A stretch of 64,000 bases of DNA from Streptomyces sp. NBC_00775 (GCF_036347135.1 NZ_CP108938.1:7254001-7318000), one strand, 5' to 3'; positions 26,654 to 34,517 are shown, counted from the stretch's first letter. Made by a program: numbers and translations. The notes: generated from the sequence alone by a model not told the origin.

Positions 26654-27363
26654 TGACGATCCGCGTGGTCCTGGCCGACGACCAGCAGCTCATCCGTACG
26701 GCCCTGCGGATGGTCATCGCCGACATCGAGGACGTGGAGGTGGTCGGCGAGGCCGCGAACGGCGAGGAGGCCGTGGCCCTCGCCGGGCAACTCGCCCCCG
26801 ACGTGGTGGTGATGGACATCCGCATGCCGGGCGTGGACGGCATCGAGGCGACGCGCAGGATCACCGAGGGCGGCGGCGAGACGAAGATCGTCGTCCTCAC
26901 CACCTTCGACGACGACGATTACGTGTACGGGGCGCTGCGCGCGGGCGCGTCCGGCTTCCTGGTGAAGGACATGGCGCTGGACGACATCCTCGCGGCGATC
27001 CGCGTCGTGGCGGCCGGTGACGCCCTGATCGCCCCCAGCGTCACCCGTCGCCTGATCCAGGACTTCACCGCCGCCCGTCCCGAACAGCCGCGAAAGCGAC
27101 GGCAGTTGACCGCGATCACCGACCGTGAACGCGAGGTGCTGACGCTCGTCGGTACGGGGCTGTCCAACACCGAGATAGCCGAAGAGCTCTTCATCAGCGT
27201 GGCCACGGCGAAGACGTATCTCACCCGGCTGCTGTCGAAGCTGGACGCGCGTGACCGGGTGCAGCTGGTGATCATCGCGTACGAGGCGGGGCTGGTGTCC
27301 CCCCACCGTGCCCCCCACCGTGCTCCCCAAAGTGCCCCCAGGAGTGCCCCCGGGAGGGGGTGA
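26653..27363 (+). CDS. NarL/LuxR response regulator with repetitive tail
   Basis: A 236-residue partner of the preceding kinase. Receiver: acidic pair in LADDQ, phospho-acceptor Asp in VVMDIRMPGVDG, Lys in FLVKDMAL. LuxR helix-turn-helix: TDREREVLTLVGTGLSN, then ISVATAKTYLTRLL. The start ATG shares its A with the kinase TGA; a GTG three bases earlier is possible. After the domain ends at AYEAGLV, a tail of about 20 residues is made of imperfect 4-aa units (PHRA, PHRA, PQSA, PRSA) from a 12-bp tandem repeat at about 27300-27355. This tail is unlikely to be conserved. Confidence 0.93.
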   Translation: MTIRVVLADDQQLIRTALRMVIADIEDVEVVGEAANGEEAVALAGQLAPDVVVMDIRMPGVDGIEATRRITEGGGETKIVVLTTFDDDDYVYGALRAGASGFLVKDMALDDILAAIRVVAAGDALIAPSVTRRLIQDFTAARPEQPRKRRQLTAITDREREVLTLVGTGLSNTEIAEELFISVATAKTYLTRLLSKLDARDRVQLVIIAYEAGLVSPHRAPHRAPQSAPRSAPGRG

Positions 27364-27366
27364 CGG

Positions 27367-28407
27367 TCAGATCTGGCGGCGGCGGATCCACCAGAAGCAG
27401 CCCCCGGCCAGGCCCGCCGTCAGTCCGAGGAAGATGCCGGTCTCGGCCCACTGGAAGTCCCAGAAGCGCTTGGAGGAGTGGTAGGTCACCTCTTGCCGGT
27501 AGCCGAGGCGGTTGATCTCGGCGAAGCACGTCTTGGCCGCGTCGGCGGGGGACCCGCCCGGTGCGCACGGGCCGCTGGCCGAGGACAGGGGGAGACTGCC
27601 GTGCACCGTGCGGCCCTTCGCGTCGATGAGCCGGCTGGACAGGATCCAGGCACCCTCGTCGGGCGCCTTCGACAACATGGTCAGCGTGATCGGCCCGCCC
27701 TTACGGCGGATCGACAGGCCGTCCACGTTCGCGGAACTGATCTTGACGGTCGCGTGGCTGGGGGTGAACAGGTGCGGCCGGACCAGCAGTGGCATGGCGA
27801 TCTGGAGGGCGAGGAAGACGGCCAGGGTGATGGCCATGGCGGGCAGGGTGCGGCGGACGAGCATGCCGACGACCACGCCGAGGGTGAAGGCGAAGGCCGC
27901 GTATCCGATGGGGACGATGCCGCGCGCGTCGAACACCACCGGCCCCAGCCGCGGGAAGTCCGAGACGCCCGCGGCCTTGTCGATGGGGCCGGACCACCAG
28001 GTCACCGCGAGGGTGACCAGCCCCGCGGCGATCATGGAGGCCAGGCCGGTGAGGGCGAGCTTCGCGCTCAGCCAGCGGGTGCGGGTGATGCTCTGGTTCC
28101 ACACCAACTGGTGGGTGTCTGACTCCAGTTCGCGGGTGATCAGCGGCGCGCCCCAGAAGAGCCCGATGACGGCGGGCAGGAGCAGTACGGCGGCGGTGAC
28201 CGCGAGGAAGCCGGTCTGATGCTGCTGGAAGAACCGGTCGAGGAAGGACGCGCAGCCGTCGGTCTGGGCGGTGCAGGCGGCGATCCCGGTCGAGTAGTCG
28301 TCGGCGACACCCGGGCCGGTGAAGGCCAGGGCGGCGGCGAGCACGACGAGCGCGGCGCCCATCATCGCGGCGGCGGCGCGGAACTGACGCCAGGTCAGCC
28401 AGGTCAT
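27367..28407 (-). CDS. ABC-2 type permease, YtrA-regulated exporter
   Basis: A 346-residue membrane protein starting MTWLTWRQFRAAAAMM with about six helices. A Cys-containing extracytoplasmic loop (IAACTAQTDGCASFL, residues 42-56) sits after the first helix, and a second large loop near 250-310 has CAPGGSPADAAKTC. Paired Cys on the outside may form disulfides. It overlaps the ATPase gene by 4 nt, and the operon begins with a YtrA-type GntR repressor gene, an arrangement seen for exporters induced by cell-wall-active antibiotics. Substrate unknown. The stop lies 3 bp from the convergent response-regulator stop. Confidence 0.85.
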   Translation of the reverse strand: MTWLTWRQFRAAAAMMGAALVVLAAALAFTGPGVADDYSTGIAACTAQTDGCASFLDRFFQQHQTGFLAVTAAVLLLPAVIGLFWGAPLITRELESDTHQLVWNQSITRTRWLSAKLALTGLASMIAAGLVTLAVTWWSGPIDKAAGVSDFPRLGPVVFDARGIVPIGYAAFAFTLGVVVGMLVRRTLPAMAITLAVFLALQIAMPLLVRPHLFTPSHATVKISSANVDGLSIRRKGGPITLTMLSKAPDEGAWILSSRLIDAKGRTVHGSLPLSSASGPCAPGGSPADAAKTCFAEINRLGYRQEVTYHSSKRFWDFQWAETGIFLGLTAGLAGGCFWWIRRRQI

Positions 28408-29294
28408 CGCTGGACCTCCAGTACGGGGCGGTGGCCGGTGTCGGCGGGCTCGTGCATATAGGCCAGGACGAGGTCTTCGAGGCCGATCTGGCTGACCGTC
28501 CAGGACGGGTCGTGGATCGGGGCATCGGTACGGACGAGAAGGGTGGTCTGCCGGTCGGTGTGGCTGGCGGTGATGACGTGCTGGTCGGCGGGGAGCCGGG
28601 CGGGGTCGCGGCGCGGGCCGGTGAGCCGGTGGTGGGTGGCCAGCAGCTCGTCGACCTCTCCGGCCACCCGGACCCGGGAGTCGACGAGCACGATCAGGTA
28701 GTCGCAGGCCCGTTCCAGGTCGGAGACCAGATGGGAGGAGAGCACCACGCTCAGTTCCTGTTCGACGGCGGCCTCCATCAGCCCTTGCAGGAACTCGCGC
28801 CGGGCGAGCGGGTCGAGCGCGGCGACCGGCTCGTCGAGGATCAGCAGCTCGGGCCGCTTGGCGACACCGAGGGTGAGGGCGAGCTGGGCGCGCTGACCGC
28901 CCGAGAGCTTGCCCGCCCGCTGGGTGGGATCGAGGCGGAGCCGGGCGATCCGCTCCCGCGCCAGGGTGTCGTCCCATCCGGGGTTCAGCTTGGCGCCCAG
29001 TTTCAGATGGTCGGCGATGGTCAGCCCGGCGTAGGTGGGGGTGTTCTGGGCGACGAACCCGACCCTGGCGAGCTGCGCCGTGCTGGACCCGGGAGTGCCG
29101 CCGAGCACCTCGATGCTGCCCGCCGTCGGTGCGAGCTGACCACAGGCCAGCTTCAACAGCGTGGTCTTTCCCGCCCCGTTGGGGCCGACCAGTCCGACGA
29201 CGTGCCCGGCCGGTATGTCGAGCGTGCAGTCGGTGAGTGCCCACCGCCGCCCGTACTTCTTGCCCAGTCCCTGGGCCTTCAGGATGGTCGTCAC
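28404..29294 (-). CDS. ABC exporter ATPase
   Basis: A 296-residue ATPase with Walker A GPNGAGKTT, signature LSGGQRAQL, Walker B LLILDEPVAALD and switch SSH. The C-terminal ~70 residues are a family-variable extension. GTG 29294 follows AGGAGG with 7-nt spacing, and its codon overlaps the stop of the regulator gene. With the overlapping permease gene it makes one transporter. Confidence 0.92.
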   Translation of the reverse strand: MTTILKAQGLGKKYGRRWALTDCTLDIPAGHVVGLVGPNGAGKTTLLKLACGQLAPTAGSIEVLGGTPGSSTAQLARVGFVAQNTPTYAGLTIADHLKLGAKLNPGWDDTLARERIARLRLDPTQRAGKLSGGQRAQLALTLGVAKRPELLILDEPVAALDPLARREFLQGLMEAAVEQELSVVLSSHLVSDLERACDYLIVLVDSRVRVAGEVDELLATHHRLTGPRRDPARLPADQHVITASHTDRQTTLLVRTDAPIHDPSWTVSQIGLEDLVLAYMHEPADTGHRPVLEVQR

Positions 29295-29695
29295 GCTATG
29301 TCCTCCTGAGCGGCGGTCCGAAAGGTGGTCATGAACAGCGCCTCGATGCTCTCGTCGTCGAGACCGGCCCTGCGGGCCTTGGCCAGCCAGCGCCGCAGGT
29401 CCTGACGCAGCGGCCCGTGCGCGGCGAGCGAGGCGTCGGCGAGCGTCGCCGTCACGAAGGTCCCCACCCCCGGCCGCGCCGCGACCAGCCCTTCGTGCTC
29501 CAGCTCCCGGTACGCCTTCAGCACGGTGTTCGGGTTGATCGCCAGCCGTGCCACCACTTCCTTGACCGTCGGCAACTGATCCCCCTCCCGCATCAGCCCC
29601 AGCCGCAACGCCTGCCGTACCTGGCGAACCAGCTGCATGTACGGCGACACCCCCGACCGGTCCTCCAGGTGAAACTCGATCACCAGTTCCTCCAT
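29291..29695 (-). CDS. YtrA-subfamily GntR repressor
   Basis: A 134-residue regulator: a GntR winged helix-turn-helix (QLPTVKEVVARLAINPNTVLKAYRELEHEGL, about residues 40-72, in two parts) and only ~50 C-terminal residues, the hallmark of the YtrA group. YtrA-type proteins repress their own operon, usually ABC exporters, and here the exporter genes follow directly with overlaps. The dyad at 29700-29711 just before the start is the likely operator. The effector is unknown. Confidence 0.92.
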   Translation of the reverse strand: MEELVIEFHLEDRSGVSPYMQLVRQVRQALRLGLMREGDQLPTVKEVVARLAINPNTVLKAYRELEHEGLVAARPGVGTFVTATLADASLAAHGPLRQDLRRWLAKARRAGLDDESIEALFMTTFRTAAQEDIA

Positions 29696-29699
29696 ACAT

Positions 29700-29711
29700 C
29701 TAGTTACCTAG
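29700..29711. promoter_or_regulatory. CTAG-TTAC-CTAG dyad at the YtrA operon start
   Basis: A 4-bp-arm dyad directly before the GntR ATG, followed by AT-rich GTACTTTAG (29711-29719). No ribosome site precedes the ATG, so this stretch probably holds both promoter and operator. YtrA proteins bind short AT-containing dyads in this position. Confidence 0.45.
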
Positions 29712-29769
29712 TACTTTAGAACTCTGGTCTGATGCCCTGTCAAGGTCCGGTCCGGGCCCGGAATTTCGC

Positions 29770-30543
29770 ATGACAACGCCTCACGCGTGCGGCACGATCG
29801 GCCAGTTGTCCCGCAACGACCGGTTCTGGAGGAACACCACGGCTTTGGACCAAGAGGTGAGCAGGGCCTGGCAGTCGCCCTGGTCCGAGATGGACCCCGT
29901 ACGGAATCCCTTCGTGTGGACCGACGACGGGGAGGAGGAAGCCGAGCTCGTCGCGCTGATCGCCGCGATGGTGCCGGGTCCGCGTTCCGAGGTCGGATGG
30001 GAGGCGGGGTACCGCTTCACCGATGCCGCGACCCGGCTCCTGATGGACCGCTATGGCCGGTGGGTCTTCGGGTGGAGCTGGGCGATCGGAGAGGGCGGTG
30101 GCGGCGGGGTCGTCGCCAGCTGGTGCTGTGTCTCCCACTCGGTGGGCGAACCGGAGACCACGGCCGCCAAGGTCGTCGCCTCGCTGCTCGAATGGCGCGA
30201 CTGGCTGGAGGAGTTGGCCGAGAAGTTCGCGCTCCTGGCACCGCCCGCCGACGCGGACCCCGAGGACCGCAGCTGGCACCTGGAACGCGCGGCGACCCGC
30301 CTGGTCACCCTCGTCGTGGACCGCACGGGCGCCGAATGCGGCTGGTACGGGCTCTGCCGTACGGTGCTGAAGTGGTTCCTCGCTTCCACGGGCATGGAAC
30401 CGGAGGACGCGGAACGCGCGGTCGACGCGGCGATCGGCGGCCGGTTCAAGAGCTGGACGAGACCGTCCCTGGTCCTGGTCGACACGGTGGGCGAGGATCT
30501 CGCGGTGGGGTTGACGGGACGGCGGCCGTACCGTGACTACTGA
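29770..30543 (+). CDS. Unrecognised 257-aa protein, partner of Fic
   Basis: No family recognised. Features: acidic N-terminal third (DDGEEEAELVALIAAM), a Trp/Gly-rich core (WVFGWSWAIGEGGGGG, then WCCVSHS), helices with a Trp-Leu pattern (LLEWRDWLEELAEKF), and CGWYGLCRTVLKWFLAS. No membrane segments or signal peptide. Its last 11 nt overlap the Fic gene, so the two are translationally coupled and probably work together. The common Fic-inhibitor motif (S/T)-x3-E-(G/N) was not found. Start codon is uncertain; no ribosome site precedes ATG 29770, and ATG 29890 is an alternative. Confidence 0.55.
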   Translation: MTTPHACGTIGQLSRNDRFWRNTTALDQEVSRAWQSPWSEMDPVRNPFVWTDDGEEEAELVALIAAMVPGPRSEVGWEAGYRFTDAATRLLMDRYGRWVFGWSWAIGEGGGGGVVASWCCVSHSVGEPETTAAKVVASLLEWRDWLEELAEKFALLAPPADADPEDRSWHLERAATRLVTLVVDRTGAECGWYGLCRTVLKWFLASTGMEPEDAERAVDAAIGGRFKSWTRPSLVLVDTVGEDLAVGLTGRRPYRDY

Positions 30544-31192
30544 GGCTGCCGACTCGCTGGCCGTCTGGTGCGAGGTCAGGGAGCAGGTCGACTGGGCCGC
30601 TTCGTTTGCCGTGCGGGGGGAGACTCCGTCCCCTGTACGGGCGGCGGTGGACGGGCTCGCCACCTGGTTCGACGAGACGGTGCGCGCCCGGGATGCGGCT
30701 CGCGCCGACAGGCTTCTCGCGGCGGTGGCACGGTCCCGTGTCGATGCCGCCCGGAAGCGACCTCTCACCATCGACCTGATGGCGAGCTGGCAGCGGCTGG
30801 CCCTGGGCGTGCCCGATGTGCGGTTCCGCCAGGGCGACGCCTTCGCCAAAGGCGGCCGCGAACGCTATGCGCTCACCCCGCACACCCGGCAGGACTTCGC
30901 CGCCTGCCTGCGCCAGAGCACTGACCCCGAGGTCCCCGTCGCCGCCCGCGCGGCCAGGGCCTACCTCGACGTCGCCTTCTTTCACCCGTTCCCCGACGGC
31001 AACGCCCGCCTGGCGCTGCTGACCCTCGCGTACGTCCTCGACCTGGAGGGAGTACGGCTGGACCAGGTCGGCCCCTTGCAGACCACGCGCTACGCGGACG
31101 ACCCCGCCGGTGCCGCCGACCTCGCGGTCCTGGTCAGCGTCCTGATCCGCGCGACGCACAGGCGGGGTGCTCGTGCTCGGGCCCATTCGTGA
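30533..31192 (+). CDS. Fic-domain protein with altered active-site motif
   Basis: A 219-residue Fic/Doc-fold protein; Fic enzymes transfer AMP or other phosphate-containing groups to target proteins. The core motif HPFPDGNARLAL starts at His151. The catalytic His, Phe, Asp, Gly-Asn and first Arg (159) are present, but the small Gly before Arg is Ala and the terminal Arg of HxFx(D/E)GN(G/A)RxxR is Leu162. Loss of that Arg, which holds nucleotide phosphates, may mean changed substrate use (as in Doc kinase-type variants) or no activity. GTG 30533 lies within the end of the upstream gene. Toxin-like activity held by the upstream partner is possible but untested. Confidence 0.82.
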   Translation: MTTEAADSLAVWCEVREQVDWAASFAVRGETPSPVRAAVDGLATWFDETVRARDAARADRLLAAVARSRVDAARKRPLTIDLMASWQRLALGVPDVRFRQGDAFAKGGRERYALTPHTRQDFAACLRQSTDPEVPVAARAARAYLDVAFFHPFPDGNARLALLTLAYVLDLEGVRLDQVGPLQTTRYADDPAGAADLAVLVSVLIRATHRRGARARAHS

Positions 31193-31198
31193 GGTGCT

Positions 31199-32018
31199 GG
31201 TGGGACCGCCCGCTTCTTGGCCAGTGTCGTGCTTCCGCGCCCCGAGTAAAGGGCGCTCCGCTGCGCTACGCGTCGGCTACGCCGATTCCGCTTCGCTCCA
31301 CCCTTGACTCGGACCACTCCAGCACGGGTGAGAAGCGAGCGAGCGGCCCGGAAGCAAGGGGTTCCCAGGTAGGCCCCCGGCGCCCGGGGGTAACCAGTCA
31401 CCCCCGGGCCGCCGAAGCGCGGTCGCGCCTCGCCAGCACGCAGGGTGGGCTTAGCGGCGAGCGGTGAGTGGGGCGGCGCTTCCGGCGCTTCCACCGACCG
31501 GGGGCACGCCAGGTCTGCTCAGCGGCTGACGGTGAGTGGGCGGCGGGGCGGCTGACGGCGAGCGGGCTGGGTGGCGCCGGGCCGCTTCGGCACGCGATTG
31601 GCATTTCCGTTCCACGGCTCGGTGACGGGGCCCTTGCGGCGCCTGCCCTTGCCTTCAAGCGGGTGGGACGGAAATGCCAATCACGGTCCCGGCATCTCGT
31701 CGCCCCTCGGCGCCTGTCCCGCCGACGTCCGGAGCGCGACCCGCCCGCCCGCCCGCCCGCCCACCGGCCGGTCGTCGCTTAGCCCACCCGGCGTGCCCCC
31801 GAGGCGCTGACGCGCCCCCTCCGCCGGGTGACTGGGCACCTCGCGCTGCCGGGCACCCACCTCAGACCCCCGCCTCTCCAGGCCGCCCGCTCGCTTCTTA
31901 CCCGTGCTGGAGCGCCCCGAGTCAAGGGTGGAGCGAAGCGGAATCGGCGCAGCCGACGCGTAGCGCCCTTTACTCGGGGCGCGGAAGCACGACACTGCCA
32001 AGAAGCGGGCGGTCCCGA
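31199..32018. repeat. ~820-bp non-coding long inverted repeat
   Basis: The 852-bp gap after the Fic gene holds one large imperfect palindrome. The outer arms (about 31199-31347 and 31883-32018) are nearly identical in inverse orientation apart from a 9-bp insertion (CCGCTGCGC) in the left arm. Inner parts also mirror each other: GGTGGGCTTAGCGGCGA near 31443 against TCGTCGCTTAGCCCACCC near 31772, and TTGGCATTTCCGT near 31599 against ACGGAAATGCCAA near 31669 at the centre. No transposase or convincing gene is inside; the open frames look like GC-rich chance frames. It may be a mobile-element relic or a highly structured RNA locus. Confidence 0.8.
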
Positions 32019-32044
32019 CGGTCACTTGAGAACAGGGGGAGGGG

Positions 32045-32239
32045 TTACTCCCCTACGGTGCCGATGAACTCCGCCCAGGCGGCAGGACTGATCAGGAGTA
32101 CGGGGCCGGCCTGGACCTTGCTGTCACGCACGGGGACGATGCCGGGGACTCCGTCGGCTACTTCGACGCAATCGCCCCCGTTGTCGTCGCTGTAGGTGCT
32201 CTTGCGCCACTGAGCGGTGCTCAGGTCGTACTCGCGCAT
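32045..32239 (-). CDS. DUF397 small protein
   Basis: A 64-residue protein, MREYDLSTAQWRKSTYSDDN, then GDCVEVADGVPGIVPVRDSK. This is the DUF397 signature (W-R-K-S-x-Y-S, CVEVA, RDSK). DUF397 proteins are small partners of WhiJ-type XRE regulators in Streptomyces and are thought to modulate them. Its start lies inside the end of the XRE gene (19-nt overlap), so the two are coupled. Many paralogous pairs exist per genome; the specific role of this one is unknown. Confidence 0.92.
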   Translation of the reverse strand: MREYDLSTAQWRKSTYSDDNGGDCVEVADGVPGIVPVRDSKVQAGPVLLISPAAWAEFIGTVGE

Positions 32240-33054
32240 CGTCTGTAGTCCTCCGCCGCCGATTCGAGCAGGGCCAGGGATGCCTCCGGCGACAGTGCGG
32301 CAGCCCTGAGCAGATCGTATGCCCCCTGTACGCGCTTCACTAGGGCTGGATCGTCGAGCAGGTTCCCCGAATACACGGCCTCTGTATAGGCAGTTGGCGG
32401 TGCGTCCTCGAACTCGAAGAGCCTGGCCATCCGGCCCATGAGGGGGTACGCCCCCGCCGAGGTCGGCAACACCTGCACCAGCATCTTCTTCTGCCGCACC
32501 AGCTCCGCGATGTGCTCCAGCTGCTGAGCCATCAAAGCCCTGCTGCCGACCGGAATACGCAGCACCTGCTCGTGCAGGATCACCCAATACACGGGCCGTG
32601 TAGCGTCGTCCAGGATCTGCGCCCGCTCCATGCGAGCCGTCACCTTCTCCTCGATGTGGGCGTCGGTGGCGAACGGGTTGCTCGCCAGCGTCACCGCCCG
32701 CGTGTACGCAGCCGTCTGCAACAACCCCGGCACAAGCGTCGGAGCGAACTCGGCAATCTTCGTCGCCGTCCGCTCAAGCTCCACCACCTCCGCGAAATAA
32801 TCCGCGTACCGCTTGTCATCGATCAGCTTGCGCCACATCCGCTCGAAAAAGCCTCCGCTTTGTAGGAGCTGATCGATCCGTTGTGCCACATCCAACTGGG
32901 GTTTCCGAATGGCCTGTTCGAACTGTCCGATGTAACCCCCGGAGACGAAAACCCGCGCCCCTAACTCGACCTGAGTGAAACCGGCGTCCTCCCGCCTCCG
33001 TTTCAGCTCGGTGCCGAAGAACTCCCACGCCGCCTGCCGCGAACCGTTGGCCAC
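32221..33054 (-). CDS. WhiJ-like XRE regulator with DUF5753 domain
   Basis: A 277-residue regulator. The N-terminal XRE helix-turn-helix spans about residues 12-70 (GTELKRRREDAGFTQVELGA and the GGYIGQFEQAIRKPQ recognition part). From about residue 95 the DUF5753 ligand-binding domain begins (LERTATKIAEFAPTLVPGLLQTAAYTRAV in two conserved parts), including the later PLMGRMARLFEFED segment. GTG 33054. Such proteins pair with DUF397 partners and in known cases (WhiJ, BldB-linked clusters) influence sporulation and antibiotic production. Two small orphan genes are divergent from it. Confidence 0.9.
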   Translation of the reverse strand: MANGSRQAAWEFFGTELKRRREDAGFTQVELGARVFVSGGYIGQFEQAIRKPQLDVAQRIDQLLQSGGFFERMWRKLIDDKRYADYFAEVVELERTATKIAEFAPTLVPGLLQTAAYTRAVTLASNPFATDAHIEEKVTARMERAQILDDATRPVYWVILHEQVLRIPVGSRALMAQQLEHIAELVRQKKMLVQVLPTSAGAYPLMGRMARLFEFEDAPPTAYTEAVYSGNLLDDPALVKRVQGAYDLLRAAALSPEASLALLESAAEDYRRCASTT

Positions 33055-33170
33055 AGGCCAACCCCCTTACGCTGCGCCGCACTTGTAGAGGGCAGACTCC
33101 TGCCGAGTGTAGGTGCAGAGCGTCACGATGGAGATGCAAAGCGTGAAACCCAAAGGGAAAGGGGAGCAGG

Positions 33171-33398
33171 GTGAGGGAAGTACAGGTACCACTCGGGGGA
33201 CGACACTCGGCGCACTGCGTCGAGGAGGCGGAGGAAATTGTGAAGGAATTGCGGGCGGCGCTCGCCCACGCCGGAATTACGTTGCCGTCACTGCGGATCG
33301 ACCCGGCGAGTTTGGCGCGCGAGGCCCCCTGTCCGCTCGTCGAATTGGGTGGCTGTTCCGTCGAGGTCGCCGCCCGGCTCGTGGCGGCCCTGCGGTGA
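33171..33398 (+). CDS. Small conserved protein, 75 aa
   Basis: Starts MREVQVPLGGRHSAHCVEEA from GTG 33171. One Cys in the N-terminal third, then a helix (EEIVKELRAALAHAGI), and a C-terminal LVELGGCSVEVAARLVAALR. The frame is GC3-rich and coding-like. It lies 117 bp from, and divergent to, the XRE regulator gene and overlaps the next small gene by 4 nt (GTGA). I do not recognise a function; similar small genes commonly accompany WhiJ-type XRE/DUF397 clusters. Confidence 0.6.
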   Translation: MREVQVPLGGRHSAHCVEEAEEIVKELRAALAHAGITLPSLRIDPASLAREAPCPLVELGGCSVEVAARLVAALR

Positions 33399-33610
33399 AG
33401 CTGCCGATCGGCTCGTACGCCGTCGACACTCGTACAGGGAAGGTGGGCATGGTCATGGGGCACGAGGGGCCGTACGTACAGCTGAGACCGCTCGGCGGTG
33501 GCAAGGAGTGGGACTGCGAGCCGGGCGCCGTCCGGCGAGCCACGGCATCGGAACGTCTCAGCGCGGCGACCGCGTACGCCAACGCACGAAGTCGTGGCGA
33601 GGTGCCTTGA
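33395..33610 (+). CDS. Small conserved protein, 71 aa
   Basis: Starts VKLPIGSYAVDTRTGKVGMV at a GTG overlapping the stop of the preceding small gene, so it is translationally coupled. The N-terminal half looks like a small beta-barrel (SYAVDTRTGKVGMVMGHEGPYVQLRP), the C-terminal half is helical (ATASERLSAATAYANARSR). Function unknown; the barrel-like pattern with a central Gly-His is reminiscent of small SH3-like adaptor folds, but this is only an impression. Confidence 0.6.
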   Translation: MKLPIGSYAVDTRTGKVGMVMGHEGPYVQLRPLGGGKEWDCEPGAVRRATASERLSAATAYANARSRGEVP

Positions 33611-33676
33611 AGGGGGCCCGGCCCAAAGCCGCCCATCCGGGCCGGGGCGCCGCCGCCGTAGGCGAGAATGGACGGC

Positions 33677-34423
33677 ATGAGTCTGTTCCGCGACGACGGC
33701 ATCGTGCTGCGCACCCAGAAGCTGGGTGAGGCGGACCGGATCATCACGCTGCTCACGCGCGGTCACGGGCGCGTACGGGCCGTAGCCCGGGGTGTCCGGC
33801 GGACCAAGTCCAAGTTCGGGGCGCGGCTGGAGCCCTTCTCGCACGTGGATGTGCAGTTCTTCGCGCGGGGGAGTGAGCTGATCGGGCGCGGGCTGCCGCT
33901 GTGCACGCAGAGCGAGACGATCGCTCCGTACGGTGGCGGGATCGTGACCGATTACGCCAAGTACACGGCCGGTACCGCCATGCTGGAGACCGCCGAGCGG
34001 TTCACCGATCATGAGGGGGAGCCCGCCGTGCAGCAGTATCTGCTGCTGGTCGGCGGGCTCCGCACCCTCGCCCAGGGTGAGCACGAGCCGCATCTCATCC
34101 TCGACGCCTTCCTGCTGCGCTCCCTCGCCGTGAACGGCTACGCGCCCAGTTTCAGCGCCTGCGCGAAGTGCGGGATGCCGGGACCGAATCGGTTCTTCTC
34201 GGTCGCGGCGGGAGGTTCCGTCTGCGTCGACTGCCGGGTGCCCGGCAGCGTCGTACCCTCGGCGCAGGCCCTCGAACTGCTCGGCGCGCTGCTGACGGGA
34301 GACTGGGAGACCGCGGACGCGTGCGAGCCGCGGCACGTCAGGGAGGGCAGCGGGCTGGTGTCGGCCTATCTGCACTGGCATCTGGAGCGCGGGCTGCGCT
34401 CTCTGCGGTACGTAGAGAAATAG
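33677..34423 (+). CDS. recO: DNA repair protein RecO
   Basis: A 248-residue recombination mediator that helps load RecA on single-stranded DNA during RecFOR repair. The N-terminal OB-fold begins MSLFRDDGIVLRTQKLGEAD; a zinc-binding Cys4 site lies in the C-terminal helical part (Cys162 and Cys165 in CAKC, then CVDC about 20 residues later). ATG 33677 is chosen: GAGAAT (33664-33669) lies 7 nt upstream, giving a leaderless start; ATG 33668 in frame would add three residues. Its stop codon runs into the 16-bp tandem repeats before uppS. Confidence 0.96.
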   Translation: MSLFRDDGIVLRTQKLGEADRIITLLTRGHGRVRAVARGVRRTKSKFGARLEPFSHVDVQFFARGSELIGRGLPLCTQSETIAPYGGGIVTDYAKYTAGTAMLETAERFTDHEGEPAVQQYLLLVGGLRTLAQGEHEPHLILDAFLLRSLAVNGYAPSFSACAKCGMPGPNRFFSVAAGGSVCVDCRVPGSVVPSAQALELLGALLTGDWETADACEPRHVREGSGLVSAYLHWHLERGLRSLRYVEK

Positions 34424-34502
34424 ACGTCAGAGAACCGAGACGTCAGAGAACCGAGACGTCAGAGAACCGAGACGTCAGAGAACCGAGACGTAAGAGAACC
34501 GA
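34423..34502 (+). repeat. Five 16-bp tandem repeats between recO and uppS
   Basis: Five head-to-tail copies of GACGTCAGAGAACCGA (the fifth has T-A in place of T-C at GACGTAAG), starting at the G of the recO stop. The next base run GGAGA (34503-34507) supplies the uppS ribosome site, so the array lies in the recO-uppS leader. Copy number probably varies between strains by slippage and could tune spacing or RNA structure. Confidence 0.95.
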
Positions 34503-34517
34503 GGAGACGAGAAGCAC

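Noticed and set aside
31468..31782. Open frames inside the long inverted repeat
   Set aside because: Composition is chance GC-rich, the frames have no ribosome sites or motifs, and the mirrored structure explains the sequence better.
31199..32018. The long inverted repeat as a complete insertion sequence
   Set aside because: There is no transposase frame and no flanking target-site duplication that I could see.
32816..34381. A 521-codon minus-strand open frame across the small genes and recO
   Set aside because: It crosses recO and the XRE gene in another frame and shows no protein family features.
34423..34502. The 16-bp repeats as a CRISPR array
   Set aside because: Copies are directly adjacent with no spacers, and no cas genes are nearby.
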